46,262 nucleotides of DNA from an uncultured Lachnospiraceae bacterium (lineage in GTDB: Bacteria > Bacillota > Clostridia > Lachnospirales > Lachnospiraceae): contig CANQVH010000023.1 in assembly GCA_947627245.1 (NCBI GenBank), positions 1 through 46,262 of the forward strand. The letters run 5' to 3'. The notes beneath the pieces were generated by a model that saw only the letters and a program-made list of their open reading frames with translations, was not told the DNA's origin and searched no databases. Below are positions 42,037-46,262 of the stretch, one piece after another; position 1 is the stretch's first letter; each line of letters begins with the position of its first letter. Made by a program: the position numbers and the translations under genes.

Positions 42037-42045
42037 AGAATACCA
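42037..42045 (-). promoter_or_regulatory. extended -10 of the tat-reductase-rnf operon
   Basis: On the minus strand TGGTATTCT is a TGn-extended -10, about 53 bases upstream of the TatB-like gene. The matching -35 is poor, as expected for an activator-dependent promoter. Confidence 0.5.
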
Positions 42046-42067
42046 TTTCTTTTGATTTCTTTCTGCG

Positions 42068-42105
42068 GATAATTTTTGTTTTTTGTTAGATAATTTTTGT
42101 TTTTT
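42068..42105. promoter_or_regulatory. two 17-bp direct repeats spaced 21 bp (activator site candidate)
   Basis: GATAATTTTTGTTTTTT occurs at 42068-42084 and 42089-42105. The 21-bp period is two helical turns, so both lie on one DNA face. They sit between two diverging extended -10 elements and just upstream of the tat-operon promoter, the position of an AraC-type activator site. Confidence 0.55.
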
Positions 42106-42136
42106 AAAAATTGTATATAACTAAAATGGCTATTTA

Positions 42137-42145
42137 TGGTATACT
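42137..42145 (+). promoter_or_regulatory. extended -10 of the AraC-family gene
   Basis: TGGTATACT, TGn-extended -10, about 60 bases before the regulator start codon, diverging from the tat promoter. Confidence 0.55.
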
Positions 42146-42202
42146 GTTCGCGGCGGATCGTTGCTGTGATTAAGAGAAAACTTCTGAAGCGGAGATGACA
42201 AC

Positions 42203-42931
42203 TTGAAAGACGAAGAGATGAGACCGTTTTCTGCGATCGCGGAGAGCGGGCTTCAGAAACATGCCGGAAGCGTAGCCAGACGTTATGAACTGATGGATGA
42301 ACTGCTCCGGGGCGTACGTGACGGAAATGAATATCAGGCGCTCCGGGCGATGCAGGCCAGAAATGAGGTCAGAATACCGGGACTTTTGCAGGATGAACTG
42401 ACAGAATGGAAATATGATCTGATCCAGACAAAGGCATTGATCATACAGGAGCTGCGGCGGCTTCGGGTGATCGACGTACTTCTCGAGGATATCCATACAG
42501 GGTATACGCGGCGCATCTATGAGGCGGCGGACGTGGAGGAGTGCAGGCAGATCGGCGAGGAGATGGTGACGCGGTTTTGCAGGCTGAATCAGTTGAAAGC
42601 AATCAGCTCATATTCGCTCCTCGTTCAGAAAATCCTTCTGACGGTTGACGTAGACCTGAGCCAGACGCTTACATTGCAGTATTTTGCAGAAAATCTGAGC
42701 GTGAATCGATCCTATCTGTCGAATCTGTTTCGGCGCGAGGTGGGAATGACGATCACCGATTACGTAACGGATCGGAGGATCCGGACGGCGGCAGATCTTC
42801 TGCTGACGACAAACAATCCGGTCAAGACGGTGGCAAAGCAGGTCGGGATCATGGATGTGCACTATTTCAGCCGTCTGTTTAAAAAGAAGACGGGGACGTC
42901 GCCGAGTCAGTATCGCGAGGGAAGCCGGTAG
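42203..42931 (+). CDS. AraC-family transcriptional regulator
   Basis: A 242-residue regulator. The C-terminal 100 residues (about 145-240) hold two helix-turn-helix motifs: LSVNRSYLSNLFRREVGMTITDYV and then VAKQVGIMDVHYFSRLFKKKTGTSPSQYR, the standard AraC pattern. The N-terminal 135 residues form a helical domain with YELMDELLRGVRDGN and WKYDLIQTKALI, seen in many Bacillota AraC proteins and without an assigned ligand. The start is a TTG with GGAG 8 bases upstream; ATG at 42218 is the alternative. It diverges from the tat-reductase-rnf block, so it probably controls it. Its 3' end overlaps apbE by 53 bp on the other strand. Confidence 0.88.
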   Translation: MKDEEMRPFSAIAESGLQKHAGSVARRYELMDELLRGVRDGNEYQALRAMQARNEVRIPGLLQDELTEWKYDLIQTKALIIQELRRLRVIDVLLEDIHTGYTRRIYEAADVEECRQIGEEMVTRFCRLNQLKAISSYSLLVQKILLTVDVDLSQTLTLQYFAENLSVNRSYLSNLFRREVGMTITDYVTDRRIRTAADLLLTTNNPVKTVAKQVGIMDVHYFSRLFKKKTGTSPSQYREGSR

Positions 42932-43955
42932 AGTAGTGCAGCTCCTCGTCATCGGTGATAAAGAGTGCCTCGACGCCGTCCAGAGATTCGACAAGCTCCA
43001 TGCCGCGGTCGAGGCCGAGGACGAAGCAGCTCGTGGAAAGAGCGTCGCCGTCAACCGAGGATTCGGACAGGATCGTGACGCTTGAAAGTCCGTTCCAGAC
43101 CGGATAGCCGCTTGCGGGATCCAGAATGTGATGATAGATCGTGCCGTCCTTCTCGAAGCAGCGTTCGTATGTTCCGGAGGTAACAACGGAGAGCCCGTCG
43201 ACCTTCACGGTTGTGATTGTGTCGGAGGCCTCGCCGAAGGGTCTGCGGATGCCGATGTTCCACGGGACGTCGCCGGGTTTTGTTCCGATGGTGAGCATGT
43301 TGCCGCCGAGGTTGATGTAGCCGCTTTCGACGCCTTTGCCGACAAGAAATTCCTTCAGCCGATCCGCGACGTAGCCCTTCGCGATTCCGCCGAGATCGAT
43401 GGAAGAGCGCGGGTCGTCGAGCGTGACGGTATTCCCGTCCAGATGCAGCAGAGAAGAACCGACGTGAATGCGTGCGGCGGCGATCGACGCTTTGGCCGGG
43501 ACATTGCCCGTATTGTTCGGAAAATCCCAGATCGTGACATAAGGCGCGACCGTGATGTCGAACGCGCCGTCCGAGAGTTCATAATATTTCTGCGCCAGTT
43601 CGATCAAAGCTGCCGTGTCGTCAGATACCTCGACGGGTTCCCCGGCGCTTTGATTGATCTTCCAGACGTCGCTTCCCTCGCGCGTGCGGCTTAGGATCGC
43701 TTCATAATCCCCCATCTTTCGGAAACATTCATCGATCAAATCTTGTTTGTCCGTGCCGTTCAGGCGCAGTTCAACCACTGTATCAAAAAAGAAACCGACG
43801 TCGGAAATTTGCGCGGAAGCTGCCGACGGCTTTCTTTGGCAGCCGCCAAGGCAAAGCACGAGCAGAGATAAAAGAAACAAAGCCGCAAGGAAAAAGCGGC
43901 TGTGTGAAAAGCCGGATCCGGATTTTCGGATGCCGGAGATGAGTGGTCGGTACAT
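42879..43955 (-). CDS. apbE: ApbE-type FAD:protein FMN transferase lipoprotein
   Basis: A 358-residue flavin transferase that moves FMN from FAD to a Thr in SGA(T/S)xT motifs of extracytoplasmic proteins. Lipobox LGGC after a hydrophobic signal (about 20-38) anchors it outside. Family motifs: FFDTVVELRL, SIDLGGIAKGYVADRL, GYINLGGNMLTIG, VVTSGTYERCF, HHILDPASGYP and the metal-binding DGDALSTSCFVLG. GGGAG is 8 bases from the ATG at 43955. Likely targets in this window are RnfD, RnfG and the Tat-exported reductase. It forms a pair with the Gx-type gene just upstream (33 bp gap). Confidence 0.93.
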   Translation of the reverse strand: MYRPLISGIRKSGSGFSHSRFFLAALFLLSLLVLCLGGCQRKPSAASAQISDVGFFFDTVVELRLNGTDKQDLIDECFRKMGDYEAILSRTREGSDVWKINQSAGEPVEVSDDTAALIELAQKYYELSDGAFDITVAPYVTIWDFPNNTGNVPAKASIAAARIHVGSSLLHLDGNTVTLDDPRSSIDLGGIAKGYVADRLKEFLVGKGVESGYINLGGNMLTIGTKPGDVPWNIGIRRPFGEASDTITTVKVDGLSVVTSGTYERCFEKDGTIYHHILDPASGYPVWNGLSSVTILSESSVDGDALSTSCFVLGLDRGMELVESLDGVEALFITDDEELHYSTGFPRDTDSATSPSSF

Positions 43956-43987
43956 AAGTGAAACTCCCTCTTGGTTTTTCGGATGAT

Positions 43988-44461
43988 TCAGCGCACCCGC
44001 TTCAGCACCTCCGTAGTCAGCCAGCCGATCAGAAATCCTGCCAGAACCCCAGAAAGCAGAAGAATGGGAGCGTAGTAGACGAGACTGGCGCTCTCGACGA
44101 CGACTATCGCGGCCAGAAGCTGACCGACGTTGTGTGAGATCCCGCCCGCCATACTGATCCCGAACACACTGAAGCGCGGACTGCGTTTCATCAGCGTCAT
44201 GACAAACAGGCTCAGGGTCGCTCCCGCGAGACTGTACAGGATGCTGAAAGCATTCGTGAACAGAAAGCCGATCACGGCGATCCGAATCGCAGAGACAAGC
44301 GCGGCCTCCCGCCATGAATAGCGCATCAGAAGAAAAAGAACCGCGAGATTGGCAAGCCCGAGCTTCACGCCGGGGATTCCGGTCGGAATCAGTAGCTCCA
44401 CGTATCCGAAAATGATCGCAAGCGCCGAGAAAAGCCCCAGAAGGGCGGTTTTCCTGCTCAT
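43988..44461 (-). CDS. Gx transporter / heptaprenyl diphosphate synthase component I-like membrane protein
   Basis: A 157-residue membrane protein with about five hydrophobic segments: 8-24, 38-50, 57-78, 82-95 and 108-150. Family signs are PTGIPGVKLGLANLAVLFLL, SLAGATLSLFVMTLMKR and FGISMAGGISHNVGQLLAA. Members are found next to apbE, rnf-like and isoprenoid genes; a role in flavin or quinone-related transport is proposed but not proven. The TGAGG ribosome site is weak. It starts 11 bp after the stop of the EAL gene, so all three may be co-transcribed. Confidence 0.8.
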   Translation of the reverse strand: MSRKTALLGLFSALAIIFGYVELLIPTGIPGVKLGLANLAVLFLLMRYSWREAALVSAIRIAVIGFLFTNAFSILYSLAGATLSLFVMTLMKRSPRFSVFGISMAGGISHNVGQLLAAIVVVESASLVYYAPILLLSGVLAGFLIGWLTTEVLKRVR

Positions 44462-44472
44462 AGTATCACGCC

Positions 44473-46074
44473 TCAGTTATGGTCGACTACCAGCGCGGCC
44501 GATCCGTAAGCCTTCAGCGGTCTGCCCGCCTCGTCCTTTTCAAGCGTGTAGCGCACATGGAACGGCACGCGATCCGGCGTCAGCGGGATGATCGCCTCGA
44601 GATGTTCCACGCCCTGTTCGAGCTGTCTGTGCCAGTCGCGGTACATGTCTGCATAGTCCTGAGGGAAGATTCCCATTTCAATCGCCGGCTCCGGATAATT
44701 CTCCAGAAGCGGCGGAAGATGCAGATCGCGCATACAGCGGAAGCAGGGGCGCATCTCCTTTGAGGAAATGTCGTATTCCCACGCATAGACGTTGATCTGC
44801 TCGCTTGCGAACCGGAAACGGCGCTCGCTGTTATAAAGTGTGTCATATTGCTGTTTTTGGGCGGTGATATTCTGCACCATCGCGTAGAATAAGTACTGAT
44901 CCTCTGTCTTTCCGATCATGCGGATATAGCTGCGGATGCAGATCTGATCCTCCCCGCAGGTCTTGGAACGAGAGGTGCGCCACACCTCACACGTCTCCTC
45001 ATCCCCGGACTCGATCGCGCGCTTCAGCGTATCCTCGTAAATTTTGCGGCTTTCTGCATCGAAGCCCGCCCACGGATCGGAACCGATGATCTCCTGCTCG
45101 GAGATGTTGGTACAGATCTCTTTGATATATTTCTTGTTGACCCGTAGCACCTCCAGTTCCCCGTCCTGATAGGTAAAGATCGCCGCGCCGCCCACAAAAT
45201 TGTTGAAAATGAGCGTTTCCATGGACGCGGGATCCCAGAATTTACCGGCGTTCAGCGTGCTGATCAGATCCATCGGCGCGCGCATCGGCTCATGATCCAG
45301 TTGCTCCATTTTTTTGCGGAAATCCGCCTCAGCAAGCGGTTTGGAATAGAGATAACCCTGTATGTAGCGGCATCCGATGCTCTTCATATAATCCGCCTGC
45401 TCCGGCGTCTCGACGCCCTCCGCGATCACGGGAGTACCCAGCCACTTCGCCATGTGGACGACGGAGCTGATGATCGTGCCGCCCCTGCCGCCGATATTGC
45501 CGCTCAGGAAGCGCATGTCCAGCTTGATGACGTCGACCGCGAGGTCCTTGAGCACATTCAGAGAGGAATAGCCGCTGCCGAAATCGTCCATCTCAACGAT
45601 ATAGCCCTTGTCATGAAGCCGATTCAGGACGTCCAGAAGCAGCTCCATGCCGCCGATCGCGGACGTCTCTGTGACCTCGATGTGGAGATACTTCACGGGC
45701 ACCTCATATTGGGCGCGGAGCTTTTCAATCTCTTCTACATAGCTTTTTCCATAGATATCGTATCGCGACATATTGACCGAGATTGGCACGGGAGAAACGC
45801 CGTCGTCCAGACATTTTCTCAGAAAACGGCAGACCGTCTCAAAGATCCCCAGATCAGCGCGGTAGATCAGGTCGTGCTCCTCCAGCACCGGAATAAAATC
45901 GGACGGATACTGCATCCCATAAACCGGATGGGTCCATCGCATCAGTGCCTCCGCGCCGATCATTCTTCCCGTGTCGTGATTGATCTTGGGCTGATAGACT
46001 GCATAAATCTGCCCGGATCCCAACGCATCCTCAAAACATGCAAGCAGCTCTTGTTCACTCATTCTCCGATCCAT
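44473..46074 (-). CDS. EAL-domain cyclic-di-GMP phosphodiesterase with C-terminal PAS-like region
   Basis: A 533-residue cytoplasmic protein. The EAL domain (about 5-250) has all catalytic motifs: EAL in GAEALMRW (42-44), VNMS, EVTETS, DDFGSGYSS, IKLD, VIAEGVET and the late QGYLYSKPL. It should therefore hydrolyse c-di-GMP. Residues about 275-410 and 415-533 look like two PAS-type sensory regions (with YAMVQNITAQKQQYD linking them). There is no GGDEF domain. The order EAL first then sensor is less common than the reverse. GAGGGAGAG precedes the ATG. It lies upstream of the Gx and apbE genes on the same strand. Confidence 0.87.
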   Translation of the reverse strand: MDRRMSEQELLACFEDALGSGQIYAVYQPKINHDTGRMIGAEALMRWTHPVYGMQYPSDFIPVLEEHDLIYRADLGIFETVCRFLRKCLDDGVSPVPISVNMSRYDIYGKSYVEEIEKLRAQYEVPVKYLHIEVTETSAIGGMELLLDVLNRLHDKGYIVEMDDFGSGYSSLNVLKDLAVDVIKLDMRFLSGNIGGRGGTIISSVVHMAKWLGTPVIAEGVETPEQADYMKSIGCRYIQGYLYSKPLAEADFRKKMEQLDHEPMRAPMDLISTLNAGKFWDPASMETLIFNNFVGGAAIFTYQDGELEVLRVNKKYIKEICTNISEQEIIGSDPWAGFDAESRKIYEDTLKRAIESGDEETCEVWRTSRSKTCGEDQICIRSYIRMIGKTEDQYLFYAMVQNITAQKQQYDTLYNSERRFRFASEQINVYAWEYDISSKEMRPCFRCMRDLHLPPLLENYPEPAIEMGIFPQDYADMYRDWHRQLEQGVEHLEAIIPLTPDRVPFHVRYTLEKDEAGRPLKAYGSAALVVDHN

Positions 46075-46115
46075 AAACTCTCCCTCCCGCAGTGATTAGC
46101 CAGACATTTTTCTTC

Positions 46116-46145
46116 ATTATCCATGTACTGCGGGGGCCGTGTCAA
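46116..46145 (-). promoter_or_regulatory. promoter of the EAL gene
   Basis: On the minus strand TTGACA (46140-46145), 18-bp spacer, GATAAT (46116-46121), about 40 bases before the start codon. Confidence 0.65.
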
Positions 46146-46177
46146 TAGTTTTTTACAAAAATACCCTCTGCCCGGGC

Positions 46178-46208
46178 AAAAAAAATAATGAAGTATCTTA
46201 CTTCATTA
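46178..46208 (-). terminator. intrinsic terminator of a gene beyond the right edge
   Basis: TAATGAAGTA (46186-46195) and TACTTCATTA (46199-46208) form a perfect 10-bp stem with a 3-base loop; on the minus strand a run of eight T follows. It would stop a leftward gene that lies outside the window. Confidence 0.75.
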
Positions 46209-46262
46209 CATGCCCTTCTGCAGAAAAAACAGATCTCAGATAATAAATTCTATGAAATTCTA

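Overview
The window reads as chromosome of a GC-rich (roughly 55%) anaerobic Bacillota, most likely a gut-type Clostridia (Lachnospiraceae/Oscillospirales-like). Evidence: strong AGGAGG ribosome sites, sigma-A type promoters, the cmk-ispH-S1 order, an rnfC-D-G-E-A-B order as in clostridia, OmpR/HAMP-kinase signalling and a TPP-riboswitch thiamine-precursor transporter. There is no phage, IS, integron or CRISPR. The taxon is inferred from gene content only.

Left part (1-23 kb, almost all + strand): a TPP riboswitch, terminator and ThiXYZ-like transporter; a heptad-repeat coiled-coil protein; a TatD-like hydrolase; a small membrane protein; a GntR(YtrA)-ABC-permease-permease operon with a dyad operator on its own promoter; an amino-acid ABC transporter followed by a PfkB kinase and an M20 (AbgB-like) amidohydrolase; gpmI on the minus strand; a heterodimeric ABC exporter with one degenerate ATP site; an HtrA-type serine protease; and an Ig-like/NlpC-P60-like secreted protein.

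Middle (23-33 kb, + strand): eno, secG, smpB, ssrA (tmRNA), a response regulator/histidine kinase pair, a 37-bp tandem repeat, an HI0933-family flavoprotein, cmk, ispH and an S1-domain protein, closed by a bidirectional terminator.

Right part (33-46 kb) is the most interesting. A minus-strand block reads tatB-like, tatA, tatC, a Tat-exported flavinylated fumarate-reductase-family flavoprotein, then rnfC, a fused rnfD-rnfG, rnfE, rnfA, rnfB. It diverges from an AraC-family regulator across an AT-rich spacer with two direct repeats spaced 21 bp. Next to it on the minus strand are an ApbE-type FMN transferase lipoprotein and a Gx-type membrane protein, preceded by an EAL-domain phosphodiesterase. 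I read this as a self-contained anaerobic respiration module: Rnf moves electrons to its outward-facing covalent flavins, the Tat system exports the FAD-loaded reductase, and ApbE attaches FMN to RnfD, RnfG and the reductase. The terminal electron acceptor is unknown.

Several non-coding structures are not explained by known families: a cloverleaf at 321-447, a long-stem element at 10228-10390 that shares words with it, and a two-copy promoter-like/hairpin repeat at 5274-5329 and 25145-25199. All functions are from sequence reading; no database search was run.
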